64,000 nucleotides of DNA, taken from assembly GCF_023242365.1 (NCBI RefSeq), contig NZ_JALLIX010000021.1, positions 42,426-106,425 on the forward strand, in the 5' to 3' direction. This document shows, piece by piece, positions 1 to 8,722 of this stretch (the first letter of the stretch is position 1; every line of letters starts with the position of its first letter). The notes below the pieces were generated by a model that saw only the letters and a program-made list of their open reading frames with translations, was not told the origin of the DNA and did no database searches. Position numbers and translations under genes: made by a program. The stretch is from Pseudomonas sp. MWU13-2100 (GTDB lineage Bacteria; Pseudomonadota; Gammaproteobacteria; Pseudomonadales; Pseudomonadaceae).

Positions 1-726
1 GGCAAGATCTCCATCGAGCTGCCGGTGAGCGGCGACCTCAACAACCCGCAGTTCAGCGTGATGCCGATCATCTGGCAGACCCTGCGCAATCTGATCGTGC
101 GCGCCGCCACCGCGCCCTTCAAGTTCATTGGCGGGCTGATCTCCGGCGGCGACTCCCAGGACCTGAGCAATGTGTCCTTCGCACCTGGCTCCAGCGAGCT
201 GAGCGGTGACGCCCAGTCGTCCCTGACCAAGCTCGCCGCGGCCTTGAAGGAACGCCCCAACCTGCGCCTTGAGATCGAAGGCACCGCAGCCCAGAACAGC
301 GACGGCGCATTGATCGCCCAGCAGCGCCTGGAACAGGAATACCAGGCCACCTACTACAAGATGCTCCAGCGCCGTGGCGACAAGGTGCCGGCCCAGGCCT
401 CGATGATCCAGGTGCCGGAAGGCGAGAAAGCACCGATGCTCGAAGGCATCTACCGCACCCTGCTCAAGCAGCAACCGCCTGCCGAGTGGGCCAAGCTGGG
501 TAACGCCGAACGTACCGCCAAACTGAAGGCCGGGGTGATCAGCGCCTGGAGCGGTAATGAGCCGCTGCTGCGCAAACTGGGTCAGGACCGCGCCAGCAGC
601 ATCAAGGACTTCCTGGTGGACAAGGGGCAGTTGGCCGATGACCGCGTGTACTTCATCGACGCCAACCTCGGCGAGGCGCAAAAAGACGGTCGCGTGGTGA
701 CGCCGCTGCATCTGGATAGCGAATGA
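1..726 (+). CDS. DUF748-family protein, C-terminal part (5' end outside window)
   Basis: The reading frame is open from the first base, so only the last 241 residues are visible. The segment has a beta-rich stretch ('SIELPVSGDLNNPQFSV'), a short amphipathic stretch, then an OmpA-like sequence ('SFAPGSSELSGDAQSSLTKLA') that ends in a charged domain. This layout matches the C-terminus of the large AsmA-like DUF748 envelope proteins of pseudomonads, which are thought to span or line the periplasm. The stop overlaps the next start (ATGA), so the two genes are probably cotranscribed. The exact role is unknown. Confidence 0.75.
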   Translation, partial: GKISIELPVSGDLNNPQFSVMPIIWQTLRNLIVRAATAPFKFIGGLISGGDSQDLSNVSFAPGSSELSGDAQSSLTKLAAALKERPNLRLEIEGTAAQNSDGALIAQQRLEQEYQATYYKMLQRRGDKVPAQASMIQVPEGEKAPMLEGIYRTLLKQQPPAEWAKLGNAERTAKLKAGVISAWSGNEPLLRKLGQDRASSIKDFLVDKGQLADDRVYFIDANLGEAQKDGRVVTPLHLDSE

Positions 727-1022
727 ACCGGGTCAGCCCGCTGATGTTCGGCCTGGCACTGGCGGTGCTCGCCGGCCAGGCCCAGGCCGACACCTTGCGT
801 TGTGGCAGCCGGTTGATCAGCGTGGGCGACCGCAAGTCGGAGGTGCTCGACAAATGCGGTGAGCCGCGCTCCCAGGACCTGGTGGGCTACCAACGCAGCT
901 TCGACCGACGCACCGAGGTGCAGATTGAAGAGTGGGTCTATCCGCAAAGCGGCGGCATGGTCCAATACCTGCGTTTTGTCGGCGGGCGCCTGGAGCGCAT
1001 CGACAGCAAGCGCGGCAACTGA
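723..1022 (+). CDS. DUF2845 domain secreted protein
   Basis: This is a 99-residue protein with a cleavable signal peptide (hydrophobic residues 6-19, likely cleavage after AQA). The mature part has two cysteines, in 'LRCGSRLISVGD' and 'LDKCGEP', probably forming a disulfide. The 'VGDRKSEVLDKCGEP' segment is typical of the DUF2845 family, periplasmic proteins of unknown function that are distantly like the SmpA/BamE fold. It overlaps the upstream DUF748 gene by four bases and should be translationally coupled to it. Confidence 0.8.
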   Translation: MNRVSPLMFGLALAVLAGQAQADTLRCGSRLISVGDRKSEVLDKCGEPRSQDLVGYQRSFDRRTEVQIEEWVYPQSGGMVQYLRFVGGRLERIDSKRGN

Positions 1023-1033
1023 CCCCACGCCCC

Positions 1034-1119
1034 CTGCGGGAGCTGGCTTGCCGGCGATGGCACCCGTTAGAGCGACGCAAGGCTCCAGGGCCTCATCGCT
1101 GGCAAGCCAGCTCCTACAG
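1034..1119. repeat. REPIN (two inverted REP sequences)
   Basis: The half 'gggagctggcttgccggcga' is repeated in inverted orientation as 'tcgctggcaagccagctcc' about 40 bases later. This is the Pseudomonas REP doublet form, found between genes. It may also form an RNA hairpin at the end of the DUF748-DUF2845 transcript. Confidence 0.75.
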
Positions 1120-1152
1120 GGGGCCGTGCAAAGCGTCGATTTCGTCCGCCAC

Positions 1153-1189
1153 AATAAAACGGGCCCCGACGCATAACGTCGGAGCCCGC
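1153..1189 (-). terminator. Rho-independent terminator of the BON-domain gene
   Basis: Read on the minus strand, a GC-rich stem (GGGCTCCGACG / CGTCGGGGCCC) closes on a TTATG loop and is followed by TTTTATTG. It lies about 110 bases past the stop of the BON gene. Confidence 0.7.
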
Positions 1190-1295
1190 GGTTGGTCACT
1201 CCCTGTGACCCGTCACCTGAACGTCAAGGCTCAGCAAGCGTATTGCAACACCACTTGCTTCCCCCTAAGGCGCGTTCAGGTGAAATCCATGCGTA

Positions 1296-1649
1296 TTACT
1301 CGGTTTTCAGGCCGGCGGCCGAAACGTCTTTGACACCTTTGATTTTCTTGGTGATGGCCACTGCCATGTCCTTCTGCGCGGAGGTCACTGGGGTCATGGA
1401 TGACAGGGAAACCACGCCTTTGTTGGTTTCAACCTTGATGTCGGTACCCGGGATGCCTTTTTCGGTGATCAGGTCGGCCTTGACCTTGGTGGTGATCCAG
1501 GTGTCGGAAGTCTCTTCCTTGGCCTTGGTGACTTCACCGGCCGCGACAACCATCGGAGCTTGAGAAGTCGGTTGAGCGGCGAATGCAGCATTGGCCAAGG
1601 TCAGGGTCAGCGCGGTGGCAGTGGCGGCAGCGATAGCGAACTTCTTCAT
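1296..1649 (-). CDS. BON domain periplasmic protein
   Basis: This is a 117-residue protein with a clear signal peptide (MKKFAIAAATATALTLTLANAAFA). One BON domain follows from about residue 48 to the end ('WITTKVKADLITEKGIPGTD', then 'VVSLSS', then 'VKDVSAAG'). BON domains bind phospholipid and are found in OsmY-like stress proteins. A ribosome-binding site (aggag) lies eight bases before the ATG. It is an isolated transcription unit with its own terminator. The specific role is not known. Confidence 0.85.
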   Translation of the reverse strand: MKKFAIAAATATALTLTLANAAFAAQPTSQAPMVVAAGEVTKAKEETSDTWITTKVKADLITEKGIPGTDIKVETNKGVVSLSSMTPVTSAQKDMAVAITKKIKGVKDVSAAGLKTE

Positions 1650-1890
1650 ACAAGTAACTCCTGTTCTTCTGGAAAAGTCTGCGCCGTAGTCCTGGCGGCA
1701 GGGTTATCTGTAAGGTTGCAGGCGCTGTGCCAACCCACGAAAACATAATAAAACCATACAAATCAATAAGTTAAGATTTAACGCAAAAATCGTAATCGTG
1801 CAGATTGCATGACCGGTCGCCAAACTGCGTGCAAGTTGCGGGTTTGCGCGACGAGCACGCCGCGGGAACATGGGGCTTTTCCAATGCGCA

Positions 1891-1922
1891 TAAAAAAAGC
1901 ACCCCGGGGGGGTGCTTTTTCT
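1891..1922 (-). terminator. Rho-independent terminator of pnp
   Basis: On the minus strand, 'aaaagcaccccccc' pairs with 'ggggtgctttttttt': a GC stem with a long T tract. It sits about 20 bases after the pnp stop and closes the rimP-to-pnp block. Confidence 0.85.
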
Positions 1923-1943
1923 CAGCGTGAAGTCCGAGCGCGA

Positions 1944-4049
1944 TTAAACGCCCGAGGCCTTGGCTGCTGCAACGTCCTTGATGGACAGCTTGATACGGCC
2001 GCGGTTGTCCACGTCCAGTACCAGCACTTCCACTTCCTGGCCTTCTTTCAGGATGTCGGTGACTTTCTCTACCCGAGCGTCGCTCAGCATGGAGATGTGC
2101 ACCAGACCGTCCTTGCCCGGCAGGATGTTGACGAATGCGCCGAAGTCGACGATGCGCTCAACCTTACCGACGTAGATCTTGCCGATTTCAGCTTCCGCGG
2201 TGATGCCCAGGACGCGCTGACGAGCCGCTTCAGCCGCTTCCTTGGTTTCGCCGAAGATCTTGATCGAGCCGTCGTCTTCGATGTCGATCGAAGCCTTGGT
2301 CTCTTCACAGATCGCACGAATGGTCGCGCCGCCTTTACCGATGACATCGCGGATTTTATCGGTGTCGATTTTCATCGCGATCATGGTCGGAGCATTTTCC
2401 GACAGTTCGGTGCGGGACTGACCAATGATCTGGTTCATCTGACCGAGGATGTTCAGGCGCGCTTCCAGGGCTTGGCCCAGGGCGATCTCCATGATCTCTT
2501 CGGTAATGCCCTTGATCTTGATGTCCATCTGCAGCGCGGTCACGCCTTTGGCGGTACCGGCTACCTTGAAGTCCATGTCGCCGAGGTGGTCTTCGTCACC
2601 CAGGATGTCGGTCAGGATGGCGAATTTCTCGCCTTCCTTGACCAGACCCATGGCGATACCGGCAACCGGTGCCTTCATCGGTACACCGGCGTCCATCAGG
2701 GCCAGGGAAGCGCCGCAGACCGAAGCCATGGAGCTCGAACCGTTGGATTCGGTGATTTCCGAAACCACACGGATGGTGTACGGGAATTCAGCGGCATCCG
2801 GCAGCATGGCCTGGACCGAACGACGGGCCAGACGACCGTGACCGATTTCACGACGACCGGCACCGCCCATGCGACCACATTCGCCGACCGAGAACGGCGG
2901 GAAGTTGTAGTGCAGCATGAAGGGGTCTTTTTTCTCGCCTTCCAGGGTGTCCAGCAGTTGGGCGTCACGGGCAGTACCCAGGGTTGCCACAACCAGGGCC
3001 TGGGTTTCGCCACGGGTGAACAGGGCCGAACCGTGGGTCTTGGGCAGCACACCGACTTCGATGTTCAGCGGACGTACGGTCTTGGTGTCGCGGCCGTCGA
3101 TACGTGGCTTGCCGTTGACGATGTTTTCGCGAACGGTGCGGTATTCGATTTCGCCGAAAGCGGCTTTCACTTCGCTGGAAGAAGGCTGGCCTTCTTCACC
3201 GGACAGCTTGGCAACCACCTGGTCTTTCAGCTCGCCCAGACGCGCGTAACGGTCGGCCTTGACGGTGATGGTGTAAGCCTGGGAGATCGCGTCGCCGAAC
3301 TCGGCACGGATCGCGCCCAGCAGCGCGGTGGCTTCAGGCGCGGCAGTCCAGGACCAGGTTGGCTTGGCAGCTTCGGCGGCCAGCTCTTTCACGGCCTGGA
3401 TGACGACCTGGAATTCGTCGTGGGCGAACAGTACTGCGCCCAGCATCTGGTCTTCGGTCAGCTCTTTGGCTTCCGATTCAACCATCAGTACCGCTTCCGA
3501 GGTACCGGCAACGACCATGTCCAGGCTCGAGGCTTTCTGTTGCTCGTAAGTCGGGTTCAGCAGATAGCCGGTGCTTTCGTGGAAAGCCACGCGCGCGGCG
3601 CCGATCGGGCCATCGAAAGGAATACCGGAGATGGCCAGGGCTGCCGAGGTACCGATCATCGCAGCGATGTCCGGATCGGTCTTCTTGCTGGTGGAGACGA
3701 CGGTGCAGACAACCTGCACTTCGTTCATGAAACCTTCAGGGAACAGCGGGCGGATCGGACGGTCGATCAGGCGCGAAGTCAGGGTTTCTTTTTCGGAAGG
3801 ACGGCCTTCACGCTTGAAGAAGCCACCAGGGATCTTGCCGGCAGCGTAGGTTTTTTCCTGGTAGTGCACGGACAGCGGGAAGAAGCCTTTGCTCGGGTCC
3901 GCTTGCTTGGCACCGACCACGGTCACCAATACGCTGACGTCGTCGTCAACGGTGACCAATACTGCGCCGGAAGCCTGACGGGCGATACGGCCTGTCTCGA
4001 GGGTGACGGTCGACTGACCGAACTGGAATTTTTTGATAACCGGGTTCAC
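1944..4049 (-). CDS. pnp: polyribonucleotide nucleotidyltransferase (PNPase)
   Basis: This 701-residue 3'-to-5' exoribonuclease degrades RNA by phosphorolysis and works with RNase E in the degradosome. It has two RNase PH-like domains (about residues 1-230 and 310-545), a KH domain ('IGKGGATIRAI', about 555-610) and a C-terminal S1 domain ('YVGKVERIVDFGAFVNI', about 622-690). The length matches the family. The start is a GTG: 'MNPVIKKFQFGQ' is the conserved Pseudomonas N-terminus and there is no in-frame ATG nearby. It follows rpsO, the usual arrangement. The 210-base gap to rpsO is where the RNase III-dependent autoregulatory leader lies in E. coli; I do not assign that structure here. Confidence 0.98.
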   Translation of the reverse strand: MNPVIKKFQFGQSTVTLETGRIARQASGAVLVTVDDDVSVLVTVVGAKQADPSKGFFPLSVHYQEKTYAAGKIPGGFFKREGRPSEKETLTSRLIDRPIRPLFPEGFMNEVQVVCTVVSTSKKTDPDIAAMIGTSAALAISGIPFDGPIGAARVAFHESTGYLLNPTYEQQKASSLDMVVAGTSEAVLMVESEAKELTEDQMLGAVLFAHDEFQVVIQAVKELAAEAAKPTWSWTAAPEATALLGAIRAEFGDAISQAYTITVKADRYARLGELKDQVVAKLSGEEGQPSSSEVKAAFGEIEYRTVRENIVNGKPRIDGRDTKTVRPLNIEVGVLPKTHGSALFTRGETQALVVATLGTARDAQLLDTLEGEKKDPFMLHYNFPPFSVGECGRMGGAGRREIGHGRLARRSVQAMLPDAAEFPYTIRVVSEITESNGSSSMASVCGASLALMDAGVPMKAPVAGIAMGLVKEGEKFAILTDILGDEDHLGDMDFKVAGTAKGVTALQMDIKIKGITEEIMEIALGQALEARLNILGQMNQIIGQSRTELSENAPTMIAMKIDTDKIRDVIGKGGATIRAICEETKASIDIEDDGSIKIFGETKEAAEAARQRVLGITAEAEIGKIYVGKVERIVDFGAFVNILPGKDGLVHISMLSDARVEKVTDILKEGQEVEVLVLDVDNRGRIKLSIKDVAAAKASGV

Positions 4050-4260
4050 GGTGTCCTACCTTCTTTTGTGGCTCTTGGGGAACTTGTCTTCTTGCGAAAT
4101 TCTTGGGCAACGCCGGGAATCGGCCCGACTGTCATTGTCCAGATGCTGTCTCGGAGTAAAACAGGTACTCAGATAAAACTAGAGGCTGGGAGCTTGCCAT
4201 GCGCCGACGGGAAACCCGCTGACGCACAGCAAACAACCAACCTCATAGCGCAATCGCTGA

Positions 4261-4530
4261 TTAGCGACGCAGACCCAGGCGACCGATCAGAGCGCTGTAA
4301 CGGCTCACGTCCTTGCCTTTCAGGTAGTCCAGCAGCTTACGGCGCTGGTTAACCATGCGGATCAGACCACGACGGGAGTGGTGGTCTTTACCGTTGGCCT
4401 TGAAGTGACCTTGCAGTTTGTTGATGTTGGCGGTCAGCAGTGCAACTTGCACTTCTGGCGAACCAGTATCACCAACGGCTTGCTGGTAGTCGGTAACGAT
4501 TTGAGCTTTTTCTTCAACGCTGAGAGCCAT
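4261..4530 (-). CDS. rpsO: 30S ribosomal protein S15
   Basis: This 89-residue protein binds the central domain of 16S rRNA early in 30S assembly. The signature 'LTANINKLQGHFKANGKDHHSRRGL' region (residues 30-55) is intact and the length is that of the family. It lies between truB and pnp, as in other gammaproteobacteria. The start ATG follows an 'aagga' ribosome site. A perfect 10-bp hairpin just upstream may be part of S15 feedback control (annotated separately). Confidence 0.98.
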   Translation of the reverse strand: MALSVEEKAQIVTDYQQAVGDTGSPEVQVALLTANINKLQGHFKANGKDHHSRRGLIRMVNQRRKLLDYLKGKDVSRYSALIGRLGLRR

Positions 4531-4549
4531 GAGGCAATCCTTTTATCAA

Positions 4550-4574
4550 GAAACTGTTTCAGAAAAACAGTTTC
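4550..4574 (-). promoter_or_regulatory. hairpin just upstream of the rpsO ribosome site
   Basis: On the minus strand, GAAACTGTTT pairs perfectly with AAACAGTTTC across a TTCTG loop, ending about 20 bases before the rpsO ATG. S15 is known to repress its own translation by binding a leader structure in E. coli. That this hairpin is the Pseudomonas counterpart is inference from position. Confidence 0.45.
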
Positions 4575-4673
4575 AACAGGCCAGGGACAAATCCCTGTAT
4601 CTATAAATGAGTAGTGACCGTGCCTGTTGACAGCCACCCTCTCCAGCCTGCTTTGACACAGACTGGTTTCCGG

Positions 4674-5591
4674 TCATTCTGACCGAATCAGTCGACGCGG
4701 CGCGATACGCCCGTCTTCGCTCACTTCACCGATACCGATAAAGCGACCGTTATGATCTTGTACCCGCACCATGCCGAACTTCGGCGCATCCGGCGCACGT
4801 ACCGGCTGGCCGTTGAGCCAGTAGAACGCACTGTGCTCGGAAAAGTGCAGCAGCGGCCAGTCTAACAGACCGCTGTCCGAAGGCATGAGGAAGCGATCAA
4901 CCGCCTCGTTGCCGCCCTCGGCATGCACCGCCTCGAGCTCTTCCAGCGTGACGGTCTGGGCCAGGGTGAAGGGGCCGGCCTGGGTCCGTCGCAATTCAGC
5001 CACGTACGCGCCACACCCGAGCTTCTCACCGATATCCTCCACCAGGGTCCGAATATAGGTGCCCTTGCTGCAGTCCACCGCCAGCCGCGCAGTATCACCT
5101 TCGCAGGCGAGCAATTCCAAGCGCGTAATAGTAACAGAACGCGGTTCGCGCTCCACTACTTCACCGGCACGGGCCAGCTTGTACAACGGCTGTCCGTCAC
5201 GTTTGAGCGCCGAGTACATCGGCGGTATCTGACTGATTTGACCGCGAAATTCCGGCAACACCGCTTCGATATCGGCACGACCAACGGTCACCGGGCGCGT
5301 CTGCAAAACATCGCCTTCGGCGTCCGCGGTGGTAGTGGTCTTGCCCAATTGCGCGAGGGTTTCGTAACCCTTGTCGGAATCGAGCAGGTATTGCGAGAAC
5401 TTGGTGGCCTCGCCGAAGCACAGCGGCAGCACCCCGGTGGCCAACGGATCGAGGCTGCCGGTATGGCCGGCCTTCTCGGCGTTGAGCAACCAGCGGACCT
5501 TCTGCAAGGCGGCGTTGGAGGTGAACCCCAACGGCTTGTCCAGCAGAATGATGCCACTGACATTACGACGGATACGCTTGACCTGAGCCAC
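4674..5591 (-). CDS. truB: tRNA pseudouridine(55) synthase
   Basis: The enzyme isomerises U55 in the T-loop of tRNAs. The catalytic motif 'GSLDPLATGVLPLC' is near residue 45, with the aspartate as nucleophile, and a PUA-like C-terminal region ends the 305-residue protein. The start is a GTG three bases after the rbfA stop, with a 'gggag' ribosome site inside the end of rbfA, so the two genes are translationally coupled. It belongs to the rimP-nusA-infB-rbfA-truB-rpsO-pnp block. Confidence 0.97.
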   Translation of the reverse strand: MAQVKRIRRNVSGIILLDKPLGFTSNAALQKVRWLLNAEKAGHTGSLDPLATGVLPLCFGEATKFSQYLLDSDKGYETLAQLGKTTTTADAEGDVLQTRPVTVGRADIEAVLPEFRGQISQIPPMYSALKRDGQPLYKLARAGEVVEREPRSVTITRLELLACEGDTARLAVDCSKGTYIRTLVEDIGEKLGCGAYVAELRRTQAGPFTLAQTVTLEELEAVHAEGGNEAVDRFLMPSDSGLLDWPLLHFSEHSAFYWLNGQPVRAPDAPKFGMVRVQDHNGRFIGIGEVSEDGRIAPRRLIRSE

Positions 5592-5594
5592 CGA

Positions 5595-6011
5595 TTACTC
5601 CCGGCCGTCTTCTGGAGCGTTGTCTGCTGGCGCCGCACCGTCGACATGCTGATTGTCTTCGGCCACGGCACGCTCGATCAACGCCGACAGGTGTGCGCCA
5701 CGCACGACGCTTTCGTCATAGTGGAAGTGCAACTGCGGCACGCTGCGCAGCTTCATCTCGCGAGCCAGTTGCATACGCAGGAAGCCCGCCGCCGCATTGA
5801 GCACCTTGATGCTCTGGGCGATGTCTTCCGGGTTGTCCTGGCCCATCACGGTGATGAAGATCTTCGCGTGGCCGACGTCACGGCTGACGTCGACGGCAGT
5901 AATGGTCACCAGGCCGACGCGCGGGTCTTTGACTTCACGACGGATCAGTTGCGCGAGCTCACGCTGCATCTGGTCGCCGATACGTTGGGTACGGCTGTAT
6001 TCTTTTGCCAT
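5595..6011 (-). CDS. rbfA: 30S ribosome-binding factor A
   Basis: This 138-residue KH-type RNA-binding protein helps late maturation of the 30S subunit and cold adaptation. The N-terminus 'YSRTQRIGDQMQRELAQLI' and the central 'DVSRDVGHAKIFITV' are family-typical. The C-terminal tail is acidic (residues 115-138). It starts with ATG and is followed three bases later by truB. Confidence 0.97.
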   Translation of the reverse strand: MAKEYSRTQRIGDQMQRELAQLIRREVKDPRVGLVTITAVDVSRDVGHAKIFITVMGQDNPEDIAQSIKVLNAAAGFLRMQLAREMKLRSVPQLHFHYDESVVRGAHLSALIERAVAEDNQHVDGAAPADNAPEDGRE

Positions 6012-6169
6012 GTCTTGTTACCTGTAGCTGCCCTGCGGTGAAACCCGCGGGTCTGAAAGCGGCAAACGCCCGGCCTGGCAGAAGCCGGACCGGGCGTTGC
6101 GTTTAGAGTCCTGACGCAGTGCCGCGCATTGGCATGCGGCGGCTCGGCGTGGCCCTTGAAGTGCGCGAG

Positions 6170-8695
6170 TCAGAGGCTGCGAGCAACCTGGACCTTCTCG
6201 AAGACTTCGATCTTGTCACCGACCTTGACGTCGTTGTAGCTCTTCACGCCGATACCGCATTCCATGCCGGCACGCACTTCGGAAGCGTCATCCTTGAAGC
6301 GGCGCAGGGATTCCAGCTCGCCTTCGAAGATAACGATGTCTTCACGCAGTACACGGATTGGACGGTTACGGTGAACAACACCTTCGATCACCATGCAACC
6401 GGCGATCGCGCCAAACTTCGGCGAGCGGAACACGTCACGCACTTCAGCGGTACCCAGGATGTTCTCGCGAACATCGCTGCCAAGCATACCGGTGAGCGCT
6501 TTCTTGACGTCTTCGATGATGTCGTAGATCACGTTGTAGTAACGCATATCCAGGCCTTCCTGCTCGACGATCTTCCGTGCGCCAGCATCGGCACGCACGT
6601 TGAAGCCGAACAGTACAGCGTTGGAGGCCAGTGCCAGGTTGGCATCGGACTCGGTAATACCACCGACACCGCCACCGACAACACGCACTTGCACTTCGTC
6701 GTTACCCAGGCCGTTCAAGGCGCCGTTCAACGCTTCCAAGGAACCGCGGACGTCGGATTTGAGGACGATGTTAAGCGTCTTCTTCTCTTCCTGGCCCATG
6801 TTCTCGAAGATGTTTTCCAGCTTGCCAGCATGGGCGCGAGCCAGTTTGACTTCGCGGAACTTGCCTTGACGGAACAGAGCCACTTCACGGGCTTTCTTCT
6901 CGTCGGCCACCACGCTCATCTCATCGCCAGCGTCCGGGGTACCGTCCAGGCCGAGGATCTCGACAGGGATGGAAGGACCGGCTTCCTTGATCGACTTGCC
7001 GTTCTCGTCGAGCATGGCCCGTACACGGCCATAGTTCGAACCGACCAGGACCATATCGCCTTGGCGCAGGGTGCCGTCCTGGACCAGAACGGTTGCCACC
7101 GGGCCACGCCCCTTGTCGAGACGCGATTCAACCACGACGCCACGGCCAGGAGCCGATGGAGTCGCTTTCAGTTCCAGGACTTCGGCTTGCAGCAGAACCG
7201 CTTCGAGCAACTCGTCCACGCCAGTACCGACTTTCGCCGAAACCGAGACGAACGGGGTGTCGCCGCCCCACTCTTCCGAGGTCACGCCATGAACCGACAG
7301 CTCGCTACGGATGCGATCGAGATCGGCGCCCGGCTTGTCGATCTTGTTCACCGCGACCACCAGCGGAACACCGGCAGCCTTGGCGTGCTGGACCGCTTCA
7401 ATGGTCTGCGGCATCACGCCGTCGTCCGCTGCAACCACCAGGATCACGATGTCAGTGGCCTTGGCACCACGGGCACGCATCGCGGTAAACGCGGCGTGAC
7501 CCGGGGTGTCGAGGAACGTGACCATGCCGCGATCGGTTTCAACGTGGTACGCGCCGATGTGCTGGGTGATACCACCGGCTTCGCCGGCAGCAACCTTGGC
7601 ACGACGGATGTAGTCGAGCAGCGAGGTCTTACCGTGGTCGACGTGGCCCATGACGGTCACAACCGGTGCACGGGAGAACGCTTCACCTTCGAACTTCAGG
7701 GACTCGGCCAGGGAATCTTCCAGGGCGGTGTCGCTGACCAGGGTCACTTTGTGGCCCAGTTCTTCAGCAACCAGTTGGGCAGTTTCCTGGTCCAGTACCT
7801 GGTTGATGGTGGCTGGGGTACCCAGTTTGAACATGAACTTGATGATTTCGGCAGCCTTGACCGACATCTGCTGGGCGAGATCGCCAACAGTGATGGTCTC
7901 GCCGATCTTCACTTCACGCACGATAGGGCCGGTAGGGCTCTGGAAACCGTGAGCGTTGCGTTTCTTCAGCTTGGCCTTGCCGCGACCGCCACGACGGAAA
8001 CCGTCGCTTTCTTCGTCGGTAGTGCGCGGAGCCACACGTGGCGCCGGAGCCTTTTCCTTGACCGAAGCACGATGCGGAGCGTTCTTGCGCTCGCCATCAG
8101 CTCCGCCGCTACGACGATTGCTATCGTCGGCACGCGGCTTGTCTGGACGACGCGGCTCTTCGCGCTTGCGCTCGACGGCCGGCGCAGGAGCGGCCGCCAC
8201 GGCTTCGCGAACAGGCTCGGCAGCGACAACAGGTGCCTGGGCAACCGCGTCGACCACCGCAGCGTTCCCCGGAGCAGCAGCAGGCTGGCGGCGCGCTTCT
8301 TCTTCGGCGCGACGCTTGGCTTCTTCTTCAGCCTTTTGACGGGCCGCATTCTCTACGGCACGACGTTCTTCCAGCTCACGCTTGCGCTCGGCTTCGATTT
8401 CTTCCGGGCTGCGTTGTACGAAGACTTTCTTCTTGCGTACTTCAACGCTGATGCTTTTGCTACCGGCAACACGCAGGGTGCTGGTGGTCTTGCGCTGCAA
8501 GGTAATCTTGCGCGGCTCTTCCACTTTCGCCTTGTGGCTGCTTTTCAGGTGAGTCAGCAGCGATTGCTTCTCACTGTCGGTCACATGTTCCTCGGCGGCG
8601 GTGTGCGGCAGACCTGCCTCACGCATCTGCTGCAACAGGCGCTCTACCGGTGTTTTGACCTCATCGGCCAGTTGTTTCACCGTGACTTGCGTCAT
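6170..8695 (-). CDS. infB: translation initiation factor IF-2
   Basis: This 841-residue GTPase delivers initiator tRNA to the ribosome. Its domains in order are an N-terminal IF2N helix bundle (residues 1-50), a long charged linker rich in Ala/Glu/Arg (about 90-270), a second IF2N-type domain, and a G domain starting near residue 350 with GHVDHGKTSLLD (G1), DTPGHAAF (G3) and NKID (G4). Two beta-barrel domains and the C-terminal fMet-tRNA-binding part follow. The length matches other pseudomonads. It lies 27 bases after nusA. Confidence 0.98.
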   Translation of the reverse strand: MTQVTVKQLADEVKTPVERLLQQMREAGLPHTAAEEHVTDSEKQSLLTHLKSSHKAKVEEPRKITLQRKTTSTLRVAGSKSISVEVRKKKVFVQRSPEEIEAERKRELEERRAVENAARQKAEEEAKRRAEEEARRQPAAAPGNAAVVDAVAQAPVVAAEPVREAVAAAPAPAVERKREEPRRPDKPRADDSNRRSGGADGERKNAPHRASVKEKAPAPRVAPRTTDEESDGFRRGGRGKAKLKKRNAHGFQSPTGPIVREVKIGETITVGDLAQQMSVKAAEIIKFMFKLGTPATINQVLDQETAQLVAEELGHKVTLVSDTALEDSLAESLKFEGEAFSRAPVVTVMGHVDHGKTSLLDYIRRAKVAAGEAGGITQHIGAYHVETDRGMVTFLDTPGHAAFTAMRARGAKATDIVILVVAADDGVMPQTIEAVQHAKAAGVPLVVAVNKIDKPGADLDRIRSELSVHGVTSEEWGGDTPFVSVSAKVGTGVDELLEAVLLQAEVLELKATPSAPGRGVVVESRLDKGRGPVATVLVQDGTLRQGDMVLVGSNYGRVRAMLDENGKSIKEAGPSIPVEILGLDGTPDAGDEMSVVADEKKAREVALFRQGKFREVKLARAHAGKLENIFENMGQEEKKTLNIVLKSDVRGSLEALNGALNGLGNDEVQVRVVGGGVGGITESDANLALASNAVLFGFNVRADAGARKIVEQEGLDMRYYNVIYDIIEDVKKALTGMLGSDVRENILGTAEVRDVFRSPKFGAIAGCMVIEGVVHRNRPIRVLREDIVIFEGELESLRRFKDDASEVRAGMECGIGVKSYNDVKVGDKIEVFEKVQVARSL

Positions 8696-8722
8696 GCACT
8701 TCTCTCCTCAGGCCGCGCCTAA

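Noticed and set aside
1809..4352. 847-codon plus-strand frame opposite pnp and rpsO
   Set aside because: It is exactly antisense to two universally conserved genes, has low-complexity His/Gly/Asp-rich composition and no family resemblance. It is a by-product of GC-rich codon usage.
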